Assembly: GCF_019083995.1 (NCBI RefSeq)
Contig: NZ_JAHRCU010000007.1
Span: 124,001-188,000 of the forward strand
Direction of reading: 5' to 3'
Source of the DNA: Roseococcus sp. SDR
Lineage (GTDB): Bacteria; Pseudomonadota; Alphaproteobacteria; Acetobacterales; Acetobacteraceae
DNA: 64,000 bases
Position numbers and translations under genes: made by a program. Shown piece by piece: positions 19,788 to 28,164 of this stretch (position 1 is the stretch's first letter; the number at the start of each line of letters is the position of its first letter). Below the pieces are notes generated by a model. The model did not search any database. It was not told the DNA's origin and saw only the letters and a list, made by a program, of their open reading frames with translations.

Positions 19788-20257
19788 GCGGGCTGCCGCC
19801 CATCACCCCCTGGCCGCCGCTCATCACCGCGGCCGCGCAGCCGCGCTGGATGGTCTGGCGCGACTGGCTTCTTACCCTCTCCATGTGGCTGCTTCTGGCC
19901 CTGCTCTGCCGCCACGCGCTGCTGACGCTCAGCGCCGAGATCCTGCTGCTGCTCGGCCTGCGGGACGAGATCCCACCACTCGATTTCCGCGAGCATTGGC
20001 GGCGCATGCAGCCCTATTGGGTGGCCGTCGGCCTGCTCATGCTCTGGCTCATCCTCTGGGGCTCGGTCTGGGTGCTGCGGCGGCGCCTGACGCGGCCGGC
20101 GCCCATGCCCAGGCCGCTCGACACGGCGACCGAGGCGCTGCGGCACGAGGCCTCGGCCGAGGCGCTCCTCACCTGGCGCGAGCTGCCCGTGGCCATCGTG
20201 CATGTGGAGCATGGGGGCCGGATGCGGGCCGTCCCGCCCGGACCGGAACGGGATTAA
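19784..20257 (+). CDS. pgaD: PNAG biosynthesis accessory membrane protein
   Basis: A 157-residue protein with two hydrophobic helices (roughly residues 25-55, ending in LLLLGL, and 84-104, VAVGLLMLWLILWGSVWVL), followed by a cytosolic tail. This matches PgaD, the small partner required for PgaC activity and, in E. coli, allosterically stimulated by cyclic di-GMP together with PgaC. The start overlaps the pgaC stop. The sequence family is poorly conserved, so the call leans on operon position and topology. It ends the pga operon. Confidence 0.85.
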   Translation: MSGLPPITPWPPLITAAAQPRWMVWRDWLLTLSMWLLLALLCRHALLTLSAEILLLLGLRDEIPPLDFREHWRRMQPYWVAVGLLMLWLILWGSVWVLRRRLTRPAPMPRPLDTATEALRHEASAEALLTWRELPVAIVHVEHGGRMRAVPPGPERD

Positions 20258-20318
20258 ACTGGACAGACCGGGTCGCGCGGATCAAAATTGGGACCATCCC
20301 AACGAATTGAGGAAGTCC

Positions 20319-20717
20319 ATGCTGCGGCTGCTCCTGACCCTCCTGGTTCTTGCCCCCCTGGGTGCCGCCGCTCAGCAGGGCCGACCGGCCGCCGCACCGC
20401 CGCCGCCCTCCACCCCCGCGCCCGACACCACGGGCGATGCGAACTGCAATGAGCAGGTGCGGGCCTGGCGCGCCTGCATCGCCGCCTCGAACAAATCCAC
20501 GCCCGAGAAGAACACGGCCTATGCCGAGGTGAACCGCTTCATCAACGATGTGCGCAACGCCACCGGGCAGAACCGCGTCGGGCTCTCACGCGCCTGTGTT
20601 CCCACCAGCGCCGGGTATCGCCGCATGCTGGCCGAGGGCGCCTGCGCGCGTGGGCAGACCGGGCTCTATGACGACCTGCGGCAGACCAACACGCCGGCGC
20701 CCGCTATACGGCGCTGA
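20319..20717 (+). CDS. Small secreted protein of unknown function
   Basis: A 132-residue protein with a signal peptide (MLRLLLTLLVLAPLGAAAQ), then a Pro/Ala-rich linker (APPPPSTPAP) and a compact domain. The domain has four cysteines (in DANCNEQ, RACIAAS, SRACVPT and EGACARG) that could form two disulfides. GAGGAAG at 20309-20315 supports the ATG at 20319. It begins 61 bases after pgaD and could be the last gene of that transcript, which would suggest an envelope role. It overlaps the convergent AlkA-type gene by 14 bases. Confidence 0.7.
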   Translation: MLRLLLTLLVLAPLGAAAQQGRPAAAPPPPSTPAPDTTGDANCNEQVRAWRACIAASNKSTPEKNTAYAEVNRFINDVRNATGQNRVGLSRACVPTSAGYRRMLAEGACARGQTGLYDDLRQTNTPAPAIRR

Positions 20718-21339
20718 CCTTCACCTTCTTCCCCTCATCCGCCGCGCGCCAGAGATACCAGGCGGCGATGCTGCGAAAGGGCTTCCAGGCCTCGCCGATC
20801 GCGGCGAGTTCGCGGGGCTTGGGCTGCGCCTCCAGCTTGTTCAACAGCTTCCAGCCCTCGCGCACGCCGAAATCATCCACTGGCAGGATGTCGGTGCGGC
20901 CGAGGGTGAAGATCAGCAGCATCTCCACCGTCCAGCGCCCCACGCCGCGAATGGCGACCAGGCGCTCGATCAGCGCGGCATCGGGAATGGAGGCCGCCTC
21001 CTCCAGCGTCGGCACCAGGCCCTCGCGCGTCTTCGCCGCGATGTCCTGGATCGCCAGCACCTTGGAGCCGGAGAAGCCGCAGCCGCGCAGCGCCTCGGGC
21101 GGGAGGGCCAGCACGAACTCGGCCGGGGGGAAGCCCTCGCCCTCATGCAGGGCGCAGAAGCGGTTCAGCATCGCCTCCGCCGCGCGGCCATGCACCTGCT
21201 GGTGGGCGATGGCGCGCACCAGCGCCTCATAGGGCTCGCGCTGCAGGGGCACGAGGGTGCAAGGGCCGATCCGCTTGACCAGCGGCTTCAGCGCGGGGTC
21301 CTTCGCCAGCAGGCGTTGGGCTTTGGTCCAGTCGGACAT
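20704..21339 (-). CDS. DNA-3-methyladenine glycosylase II family (HhH-GPD)
   Basis: A 211-residue HhH-GPD base-excision glycosylase of the AlkA type. The helix-hairpin-helix reads IRGVGRWTVEM, followed by the loop LPVDDFGVR, in which D156 is the likely catalytic aspartate. It lacks the N-terminal domain of E. coli AlkA, as do many bacterial homologues of about 210 residues. It would remove alkylated purines from DNA. The lactate permease-like gene lies just upstream on the same strand, with a 4-base gap. Confidence 0.9.
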   Translation of the reverse strand: MSDWTKAQRLLAKDPALKPLVKRIGPCTLVPLQREPYEALVRAIAHQQVHGRAAEAMLNRFCALHEGEGFPPAEFVLALPPEALRGCGFSGSKVLAIQDIAAKTREGLVPTLEEAASIPDAALIERLVAIRGVGRWTVEMLLIFTLGRTDILPVDDFGVREGWKLLNKLEAQPKPRELAAIGEAWKPFRSIAAWYLWRAADEGKKVKVSAV

Positions 21340-21343
21340 GGCG

Positions 21344-22735
21344 TCACCTCATGGCGATCAGGGCCAGCGTGCCACAGAGCATCACCAGCGCGATGGATGG
21401 CAGCATCAGCCGCCAGACTTGCACCGGCCGCGTGCCATCGGCCAGCAGGGCGCAGAGCATGGCCGTGCCCGCGATGCTCATGCCCGCGCCCGCGGCACCC
21501 GCGAAATTGTGCAGCGCGGGGGCGAGCAGCACGGGCAGCCCCAGCACCTGGCCGAGGGCGGCCTGCACCGGCATCAGCGCGGCATTGGCGCCCACATTGC
21601 TGCCGGTGATGAAGCCCGAGACGAAGCCGAGCGGCACGATGGCATAGGCGGCGAGATCGCCCTTGCCCTCGATCAGCGCGGTGGCCAGGGCAAGGGCCAC
21701 CCCGCTGCTGGCGAGCCAGCGCCCGAGCGTGACATAGAGCAGCATGGCCAGGGCCGGCTTCTGCGCGCGTTTGAGTGCCGCCGCCGCGCGTGACACGCCA
21801 TCCCGCCGCGCCAGCAGCAGCCCGCCAGAGACCAGCCAGAGCACGACGGCCACATGCGTCATCGGAAAGGCGGGCAGTTCCGCGAAGGGGCGCAGCGCCG
21901 GAGGGTCGGGCACCAGCCGCGCGCCGAGAAGGGCGGCCGTCAGCAGGAGGTAGGGCCAGCTCATCCGCAGCGCGGCGCCGAGGTCACGCGGGGGGTCGGC
22001 GCGCCACAGCGCCCAGATGGTGACAAGGCCCGAGGCGACGACGCCGATCACCTCGAAGGGGAGGATGGGGTGCAGTGCCACCAGCAGCACCGCCAGCACG
22101 GCCAGCATCAGCGCCTGCATCGCCTTCTCGCGCCCGGTCACCACCACGCCGGCCATGGCCTGAAGCCACCACATCACCGGCGTGAGCAGGATGATCCAGG
22201 CGGCATTGGGCCAGGCGGTCAGCGCCACGGCCTGCTGCGCCGGCACGCCCGCCAGGACGGCACCGAGCGAGGTGCCAGGGCCCAGCCCGCCCCATGGCAC
22301 CATGACCAGCCCCTGGAGGGAGAGGGCGATGGCGGCCGCACCGCCCACCCCCATGGCGCGCAAGGCGGCCAGCGCGAAGACGGCGCCGACGGCGAAGCCC
22401 GTGACGGATTCCAGGAAGCAGCCCATGGGCAGCGTGACCGCGAAGATTCGCGCCGCATTAGCCTCGCGCGGCGCGGCATCGGCCGTCTGCTGCACGGCCG
22501 CATGGAACAGCAGCCCGCCGGCCACCACGGCCATCGGCTGCAAGGCCAGGAAGGCGGCGCGCAGCGTGGCATCGGCCAGGAAAGCGGGCAGACCCGCATC
22601 GGCGGGCAGGGTGAGCGCGATCGCGGGGATGGCCAGGGCCAGCGCCACGCCGCAGGCGGCGAGCGGCCCCATGCGGCCCGTGGCGAGCAGGAGCAACAGC
22701 GCCAGCAGCGGCGCGGCTTGCAGGAGCAGGGTCAC
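21344..22735 (-). CDS. L-lactate permease-family transporter
   Basis: A 463-residue polytopic protein with about 12 hydrophobic segments and LctP-family signatures: LESVTGFAVGAVFALA, GLGPGTSLGAVL and GFVSGFITGSNVGANAALMP, followed by HNFAGAAGAGMSIAGTAM. It is shorter than typical LldP/GlcA (530-560 residues). It probably imports lactate, glycolate or another hydroxy acid by proton symport. The GTG start at 22735 overlaps the stop of the upstream EamA gene (GTGA). Longer open frame upstream is not coding. Confidence 0.85.
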   Translation of the reverse strand: MTLLLQAAPLLALLLLLATGRMGPLAACGVALALAIPAIALTLPADAGLPAFLADATLRAAFLALQPMAVVAGGLLFHAAVQQTADAAPREANAARIFAVTLPMGCFLESVTGFAVGAVFALAALRAMGVGGAAAIALSLQGLVMVPWGGLGPGTSLGAVLAGVPAQQAVALTAWPNAAWIILLTPVMWWLQAMAGVVVTGREKAMQALMLAVLAVLLVALHPILPFEVIGVVASGLVTIWALWRADPPRDLGAALRMSWPYLLLTAALLGARLVPDPPALRPFAELPAFPMTHVAVVLWLVSGGLLLARRDGVSRAAAALKRAQKPALAMLLYVTLGRWLASSGVALALATALIEGKGDLAAYAIVPLGFVSGFITGSNVGANAALMPVQAALGQVLGLPVLLAPALHNFAGAAGAGMSIAGTAMLCALLADGTRPVQVWRLMLPSIALVMLCGTLALIAMR

Positions 22736-23607
22736 CGCCGGCGCGCCTCGCTGACGGTGATGATCACGGCGCCGCTGAGGATGATCAGCGCACCCAGCCA
22801 GGTCCAGCCATCCGGCACCTCGCCGAAGAGCACCCAGCCGAAAGCCGCGATGACGACGAGGCGCAGATATTGGAAGGGGGCGACCGCGCTCGCCTCGCCC
22901 GCGCGCAGCGCCTCGGTCACCAGCCAGATGATGCCGGGCGTCACCAGGCCGAAGACGGCGAGGATCAGCAGGTCCACGACGCCGATGGGCTGCCAATAGG
23001 CGATGGCGAAGGGCGCCACGCAGGCACTGGTGATGATGCCCACCCAGGCCAGCACGGTCTGCGTGCTCTCGGTGCGCGAGAGGCTGCGCGAGGTGAGCGT
23101 GATGCCGCACCAGGAGAGCGCGGCGGCGAGCGCCACCAGCGCGCCCAGCAGCGGGATGTCGGTGCCGGGCCGCAGCATCACCGCGATGCCGACGAAGCCC
23201 AGCATCGTGCCGGCCCAGCGCGCCGCATCCACCCGCTCGCCCAGCACAGGACGGGCCAGGATCGTGGTGAACATGACGTTGGTGAAGGAGAGGACGGTGG
23301 CGGTGGTGAGATCGAGGAAGGCGAAGGAGAGGAAGTAGAAGCCCCAGGTGGCGGCGGAGCAGCCGCCGCGCAGCAGGTGCATGCCCAGCCGCTGCGTGCG
23401 GAACACGGCGAGCCCGGCCGCCAGGATCAGCGGCAGCACCCAGATGAGCTGGCCGATGGAGCGCGCGAAGAGCTGGGTGGTGACGGGGATGCCGCGGTCG
23501 CTCATCCAGCGGATGAAGAGCGCCTCCGTGGCGAAGAGCACACCGCCCAGGGACATGAGGATCGCACCCCTGAGATTGCCGGGCAGGGCCGCGAAACGGG
23601 TTCTCAT
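22732..23607 (-). CDS. EamA/DMT-family transporter
   Basis: A 291-residue drug/metabolite transporter with ten predicted helices in two EamA repeats. The first repeat starts GAILMSLGGVLFATEALFIRW; the second ends FGEVPDGWTWLGALIILSG, the typical GE-P-W-GA-LI pattern. The substrate is unknown. The ATG at 23607 is favoured; upstream in-frame sequence runs into the promoter region of prpE. It is translationally coupled to the downstream lactate permease-like gene and divergent from prpE. Confidence 0.88.
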   Translation of the reverse strand: MRTRFAALPGNLRGAILMSLGGVLFATEALFIRWMSDRGIPVTTQLFARSIGQLIWVLPLILAAGLAVFRTQRLGMHLLRGGCSAATWGFYFLSFAFLDLTTATVLSFTNVMFTTILARPVLGERVDAARWAGTMLGFVGIAVMLRPGTDIPLLGALVALAAALSWCGITLTSRSLSRTESTQTVLAWVGIITSACVAPFAIAYWQPIGVVDLLILAVFGLVTPGIIWLVTEALRAGEASAVAPFQYLRLVVIAAFGWVLFGEVPDGWTWLGALIILSGAVIITVSEARRR

Positions 23608-23684
23608 GCTGGGATGGTGCGGCCGTCCCGCTTGCGAGGCAACGCCCATGGGCGCATTTTCAGGGCCAAAGAGGGAGACGACGC

Positions 23685-25562
23685 ATGACGGCCTATGATG
23701 CCGCGGTGGCGCAATGGCGCAACGACCCCGAGGGGTATTGGCTGAAAGCCGCCGAGGGCCTCGCCTGGAGCCGGCCACCGAGCCGCGCGCTGGATGCATC
23801 CCAGGGCCTCTTCGGTCGCTGGTTCGCCGATGGCATTCTGAACACCTGCCACAATGCGCTGGACCGCCATGTGGAGGCCGGACGCGGCGCGCAGACGGCG
23901 CTGATCTATGACAGCCCGATCACCGGCGCCCAGGCGGAGATCTCCTACACCGAATTGCGGGACCGAACCGCGCGGCTGGCCGGCGCGCTCGCCGCGCGGG
24001 GCGTCACGAAGGGCGACCGCGTCATCATCTACATGCCCATGGTGCCGGAGGCGGCCATCGCCATGCTGGCCTGCGCGCGGCTCGGCGCCATCCATTCCGT
24101 GGTCTTCGGCGGGTTTGCCGCGGCGGAGCTCGCCGCGCGCATCACGGATGCGACGCCCAAGGCCGTCATCAGCGCCTCCTGCGGGCTCGAGCCGGGCCGC
24201 GTCATCGCCTACAAGCCGCTGCTCGATGCCGCCATCGGCATGTCGGCGCACAAGCCGGATTTCTGCGTGATCCTGCAACGGCCGCAGGCGGAAGCAGCGA
24301 TGACCGCCGGGCGCGACTTCGACTACGCGGCGGAAGAGGCTGCCGGCGCGCCGCATCCTTGCGTGGATGTGGCCGCGACGGACCCGCTCTACATCCTCTA
24401 CACCAGCGGCACGACCGGGAAGCCCAAGGGCATCGTGCGCGACAATGGCGGGCATGCGGTCGCGCTCCACCACTCCATGTCCATGATCTATGGCGTGCAG
24501 GCGGGCGATGTGTATTGGGCCGCCTCCGATGTCGGCTGGGTCGTCGGCCATTCCTACATCGTCTATGCGCCGCTGCTGGCGGGCTGCACCACCATCCTGT
24601 TCGAGGGGAAGCCGGTGGGCACGCCCGATGCCGGCACCTTCTGGCGCGTCTGCGCGGAGCATGGTGTGCGCCTGCTCTTCACCGCGCCCACCGCCATCCG
24701 CGCCATCCGCAAGGAGGATCCGGAGGCGGCGCTCATGCGGAAATACGACCTCTCCAAGCTGGAGGCGCTGTATCTCGCCGGCGAGCGTTGCGACCCGCCC
24801 ACCGCGCTCTGGGCGGCGGAACAGCTCGGCATCCCCGTGGTGGATCATTGGTGGCAGACCGAGACAGGCTGGCCGATCACCGCGGGCTTCCGCGGCTTCG
24901 GGTTGTTCGAGCCGCGCCCGGGATCGGGTGGCAAGCCGACGCCCGGCTTCGATGTGCGCGCGCTGGATTCCGAGGGCAATGAGGTGCCGCGCGGCGAGAA
25001 CGGCGCGCTGGTGGTGAAGCTGCCGCTGCCGCCGGGCTGCGCGCCCACGCTCTGGAACGCCGAGCAGCGCTACCGCGAGGCCTATCTCTCCACCTTCCCC
25101 GGCTTCTACGACAGCTCCGACGCGGGAATGGTGGATGAGGAGGGCTTCGTCTGGGTGATGGGCCGCACGGATGACATCATCAATGTGGCCGGCCACCGCC
25201 TTTCCACGGGCGCCATGGAAGAGGTGCTGGCCGCGCACCCCGATGTCGCGGAATGCGCCGTGGTGGGCATCGCCGATGCGCTGAAGGGCCAGGCGCCGCT
25301 CGGGCTCGTCGTGCTCAAGGCGGGTGCGGCGCGCGACGCCGACGACGTGGCGAAGGAGCTGGTGAAGCTGGTGCGTGACCGCATCGGCCCCGTCGCCGCC
25401 TTCAAGGAGGCGCGGGTGGTGCAGCGCCTGCCCAAGACGCGCTCGGGGAAGATCCTGCGCGCGACCATCCGCAAGATCGCCGATGGGGAGACCTATGCGG
25501 TGCCGCCCACCATCGATGATCCGCTGATCCTCGACGAGATCGCCGGGGTGCTGGGTCGATGA
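23685..25562 (+). CDS. prpE: Propionyl-CoA synthetase
   Basis: A 625-residue AMP-forming acyl-CoA synthetase of the acetyl/propionyl type. It has the N-terminal ACAS domain (YDAAVAQWRNDPEGYW), the AMP-binding P-loop TSGTTGKPKG near residue 238, and DHWWQTETGWPI near 390. The C-terminal acetylatable lysine sits in LPKTRSGKILR near 588. NVAGHRLSTGAMEE is the hinge typical of PrpE/AcsA. It converts propionate (and likely related short acids) to CoA esters. It heads an operon with an enoyl-CoA hydratase homologue and a second acyl-CoA ligase. Confidence 0.9.
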   Translation: MTAYDAAVAQWRNDPEGYWLKAAEGLAWSRPPSRALDASQGLFGRWFADGILNTCHNALDRHVEAGRGAQTALIYDSPITGAQAEISYTELRDRTARLAGALAARGVTKGDRVIIYMPMVPEAAIAMLACARLGAIHSVVFGGFAAAELAARITDATPKAVISASCGLEPGRVIAYKPLLDAAIGMSAHKPDFCVILQRPQAEAAMTAGRDFDYAAEEAAGAPHPCVDVAATDPLYILYTSGTTGKPKGIVRDNGGHAVALHHSMSMIYGVQAGDVYWAASDVGWVVGHSYIVYAPLLAGCTTILFEGKPVGTPDAGTFWRVCAEHGVRLLFTAPTAIRAIRKEDPEAALMRKYDLSKLEALYLAGERCDPPTALWAAEQLGIPVVDHWWQTETGWPITAGFRGFGLFEPRPGSGGKPTPGFDVRALDSEGNEVPRGENGALVVKLPLPPGCAPTLWNAEQRYREAYLSTFPGFYDSSDAGMVDEEGFVWVMGRTDDIINVAGHRLSTGAMEEVLAAHPDVAECAVVGIADALKGQAPLGLVVLKAGAARDADDVAKELVKLVRDRIGPVAAFKEARVVQRLPKTRSGKILRATIRKIADGETYAVPPTIDDPLILDEIAGVLGR

Positions 25563-26329
25563 TCGTCACCGAGCGCCACAACAACGGCGTGGCGGTGATC
25601 ACGCTGGACCGGCCGGCCGCCCGCAACGCGCTGAGCATCGCGCTGCTGGAGACGCTGCGCGAGGCGCTCCAGGCGGCGGAGGATGCGCGCTGCGTCGTGC
25701 TGGCGGCGAATGGCCCGGCCTTCTCGGCGGGGCATGACCTGCGCGAGCTGACGGCGGCCCGTGCCGAGGCGGATGGCGGGCGCGCCTTCTTCGCCCGCAC
25801 CATGGCGCTGTGCAGCCAGGTGATGCAGCAGGTGGTGAACCACCCGGTGCCGGTCATCGCCGCCGTCGAGGGTGTGGCCACCGCCGCGGGCTGCCAGCTG
25901 GTGGCGAGCTGCGATCTCGCCGTCGCCACGCCAGAGAGCCGCTTCTGCACGCCGGGCGTGGATATCGCGCTCTTCTGCTCGACACCCGCCGTCGCCGTCG
26001 CGCGCGCCATCCCGCGCAAGGCGGCGATGGAGATGCTGCTGACCGGCCGCTGGGTGCATGCGGAAGAGGCGCGCGAGCTCGGCCTCATCAACCGCATCGC
26101 CGAGGATGCGCGGGCCGAGGCGCTGACGCTCGCTTCCAGCATCGCCGCGCGCTCGCAAGTGACGGTGCGGATGGGCAAGCGGGGCTTCAATGCGCAATGC
26201 GGGCTGCCGCTCCACGAAGCCTATGACGCGGCGAGCGCCGTGATGGTCGAGAACATGATGGCGGCGGACGCGGAGGAGGGCATCGGCGCCTTCCTCGGCA
26301 AGCGCGCGCCGGTTTGGCAGGATAGATAA
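25559..26329 (+). CDS. Enoyl-CoA hydratase/isomerase-family protein, ECHDC3-like
   Basis: A 256-residue crotonase-fold protein whose start overlaps the prpE stop (ATGA). The first oxyanion loop reads FSAGHDLREL. The second active-site region reads VATAAGCQLVASCDL and, later, SRFCTPGVDIALFCSTP, closely resembling the ECHDC3 branch. Both glutamates of true hydratases appear replaced: Gln in GCQL, and Gly in the TPGVD segment. Classic enoyl-CoA hydration is therefore doubtful. Its place between two acyl-CoA ligases suggests a role with their CoA products. Confidence 0.87.
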   Translation: MIVTERHNNGVAVITLDRPAARNALSIALLETLREALQAAEDARCVVLAANGPAFSAGHDLRELTAARAEADGGRAFFARTMALCSQVMQQVVNHPVPVIAAVEGVATAAGCQLVASCDLAVATPESRFCTPGVDIALFCSTPAVAVARAIPRKAAMEMLLTGRWVHAEEARELGLINRIAEDARAEALTLASSIAARSQVTVRMGKRGFNAQCGLPLHEAYDAASAVMVENMMAADAEEGIGAFLGKRAPVWQDR

Positions 26330-26333
26330 CCCC

Positions 26334-27953
26334 ATGGCCGCTTCCGATTACGATGCCCTTCCCCGCGTCGCCGCCAACCACCAGCCCCTGACGCCGCTGC
26401 TCTTCCTGGAACGGACGGCCGAGGTGTTTCCCGGCCATGTCGCCGTGGTCCATGGCGCGCTGCGCCGCTCCTATGCCGAGCTGCGCATGCGCTGCGTGAA
26501 GCTCGCGCATGCGCTGCACAATCGCGGGCTCGGGCGTGGCGATACGGTGGCGGCGCTGCTGCCGAACACGCCCGCCATGCTGGAATGCCATTACGGCGTG
26601 CCCATGGCCGGCTGCGTGCTGAACACGATCAACACGCGCCTCGATGCCGCGACCATCGCCTATATCCTCGATCATGGCGAGGCGAAGATCCTCATCGTCG
26701 ACCGGGAGTTCGTGCCTGTGCTGCGCGCCGCGCTGGTGCAGTGCACGAGCAAGCCCACCATCATCGAGGTGAATGACAGCGAGGCGCCCTCGGACGACAC
26801 GCTGGGCGGCTTGGATTACGAGGCGCTGCTCAGCGAGGGCAGCGAGGAATTCGCCTGGCCTTTGCCGCGCGACGAATGGGACGCCATCGCGCTGAACTAC
26901 ACTTCCGGCACGACAGGCAAGCCGAAGGGCGTGGTGTACCACCATCGCGGCGCGCAGCTGCTCGCCATCGGCAATGTGCTCTCGGCGGGAATGGGGCGGC
27001 ATCCGGTCTATCTCTGGACGCTGCCCATGTTCCACTGCAATGGCTGGTGCTTCCCCTGGACCATCACGGCGATGGCGGGCACGCATGTCTGCCTGCGCGC
27101 GGTGCGGGGGCCGGCCATGTGGTCGCTGATCGCGGAGCACGGCGTGACGCATATGTGCGGCGCGCCCATCGTGATGGGCACGCTGCTGGCCACACCCGAG
27201 GCCGAGAAGCGCGCCCTGCCCGGCTCGGTCACCTTCGTCGTCGCCGGCGCGCCGCCGCCCGAAGCCGTGCTGGCCGCCATGCGCGCGGCGGGCTTCGCCG
27301 TGCTGCATGTCTATGGCCTGACCGAGGTCTATGGCCCCGCCGTCACCAATGAATGGCACGCCGACTGGAACAACGCCCCGCCCGCCGAGCAGGCGAAACT
27401 CATGGCGCGGCAGGGGGTGCGCTACGTGCCGCTGGAAGGCCTGGACGTGATGGACCCCGAGACCATGACGCCCATCCCGGCGGATGGCGTCGCGATGGGC
27501 GAGGTGATGTTCCGCGGCAATGTCGTCATGAAGGGCTATCTGAAGGACAAGCCCGCGACCGACGCCGCCTTCGCCGGCGGCTGGTTCCATTCGGGCGACC
27601 TCGCGGTGAAATATCCCGATGGCTACATCCAGCTGCGCGACCGCTCGAAGGACATCATCATCTCGGGCGGCGAGAACATCTCCTCCATCGAGGTGGAAGA
27701 CGCTTTGTACAAGCATCCGGCGGTGGCGCTGGCCGCCGTGGTGGCGCAGCCGGACGAGAAATGGGGCGAGGTACCCTGCGCCTTCGTCGAGCTGCGGGCG
27801 GGGATGAGCGCGACCGAGGCCGAGATCATCGCGCATTGCCGCAGCATTCTGGCCGGATTCAAGGCGCCCAAGCGCATCCTCTTCCAGGAGCTGCCCAAGA
27901 CCAGCACGGGCAAGATCCAGAAGCATGTGCTGCGCAGCGGGATCAGGGGCTGA
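26334..27953 (+). CDS. AMP-forming acyl-CoA synthetase (medium/long-chain or DmdB-like)
   Basis: A 539-residue adenylate-forming ligase. The P-loop TSGTTGKPKG is near residue 190, followed by LPMFHCNGWCFPW, VYGLTEVYGP, the hinge GDLAVKYPDGYIQLRDR and C-terminal lysine region LPKTSTGKIQK. The MFHCNGW block is typical of the branch containing 3-methylmercaptopropionyl-CoA ligase and related fatty acyl-CoA synthetases. The substrate is not certain. It starts 4 bases after the ECHDC3-like gene and closes the operon with prpE. Confidence 0.9.
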   Translation: MAASDYDALPRVAANHQPLTPLLFLERTAEVFPGHVAVVHGALRRSYAELRMRCVKLAHALHNRGLGRGDTVAALLPNTPAMLECHYGVPMAGCVLNTINTRLDAATIAYILDHGEAKILIVDREFVPVLRAALVQCTSKPTIIEVNDSEAPSDDTLGGLDYEALLSEGSEEFAWPLPRDEWDAIALNYTSGTTGKPKGVVYHHRGAQLLAIGNVLSAGMGRHPVYLWTLPMFHCNGWCFPWTITAMAGTHVCLRAVRGPAMWSLIAEHGVTHMCGAPIVMGTLLATPEAEKRALPGSVTFVVAGAPPPEAVLAAMRAAGFAVLHVYGLTEVYGPAVTNEWHADWNNAPPAEQAKLMARQGVRYVPLEGLDVMDPETMTPIPADGVAMGEVMFRGNVVMKGYLKDKPATDAAFAGGWFHSGDLAVKYPDGYIQLRDRSKDIIISGGENISSIEVEDALYKHPAVALAAVVAQPDEKWGEVPCAFVELRAGMSATEAEIIAHCRSILAGFKAPKRILFQELPKTSTGKIQKHVLRSGIRG

Positions 27954-28009
27954 CGCGTTTTTCCTTGCGCGGCGCGACGCGGATCGCCACCTTCATGGGG
28001 TCAACAACC

Positions 28010-28026
28010 GAAAGGAGGTGATCCAG
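28010..28026 (+). promoter_or_regulatory. 17-base perfect complement of the 16S rRNA 3' tail (extended Shine-Dalgarno)
   Basis: The 17 bases at 28010-28026 include AAAGGAGGTGATCC, the full complement of the 16S rRNA 3' end, and continue to match through CAG. GGAGG (28014-28018) lies 7 bases before a GTG. Ordinary Shine-Dalgarno sites here match 4-7 bases, so this is exceptional. It may be an ultra-strong ribosome site for the 23-codon ORF at 28026. Confidence 0.8.
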
Positions 28027-28097
28027 TGTCTCATTGCAGCATGGCCGACGCCGTTTCCGTGGCCTGGATGACCGCCCCTGTTGGGGTGCCTGGCTGA
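28026..28097 (+). CDS. 23-residue ORF with an extreme ribosome binding site (function unknown)
   Basis: GTG at 28026 to TGA at 28097 encodes a 23-residue peptide beginning MSHCSMADAVSV and ending TAPVGVPG. It has no signal peptide or clear membrane segment. Support for translation is the 17-base match to the 16S 3' tail, correctly spaced from the GTG. A perfect terminator 34 bases after the stop suggests a defined 3' end. It could instead be a regulatory RNA whose purpose is ribosome capture, or the non-coding tail of the acyl-CoA synthetase operon. I do not recognise the peptide. Confidence 0.5.
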   Translation: MSHCSMADAVSVAWMTAPVGVPG

Positions 28098-28131
28098 CCG
28101 GCGGCGACGCCACACGCAATGCCTTGAATCG

Positions 28132-28164
28132 GGGCCCGGCGGAGCGATCCGCCGGGCCCTTTTT
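28132..28164 (+). terminator. Strong Rho-independent terminator
   Basis: A perfect 12-bp stem (28132-28143 with 28148-28159) closes a GCGA tetraloop and is followed directly by TTTTT (28160-28164). It terminates plus-strand transcription from the acyl-CoA synthetase operon and the mini-ORF. The T-run touches the stop codon of the convergent membrane-protein gene. Confidence 0.92.

Noticed and set aside
27995-28021. Eight-codon upstream ORF ending in AGG AGG TGA
   Set aside because: Any frame reading through the SD would end this way; there is no ribosome site for it. Mentioned only as context for the mini-gene.
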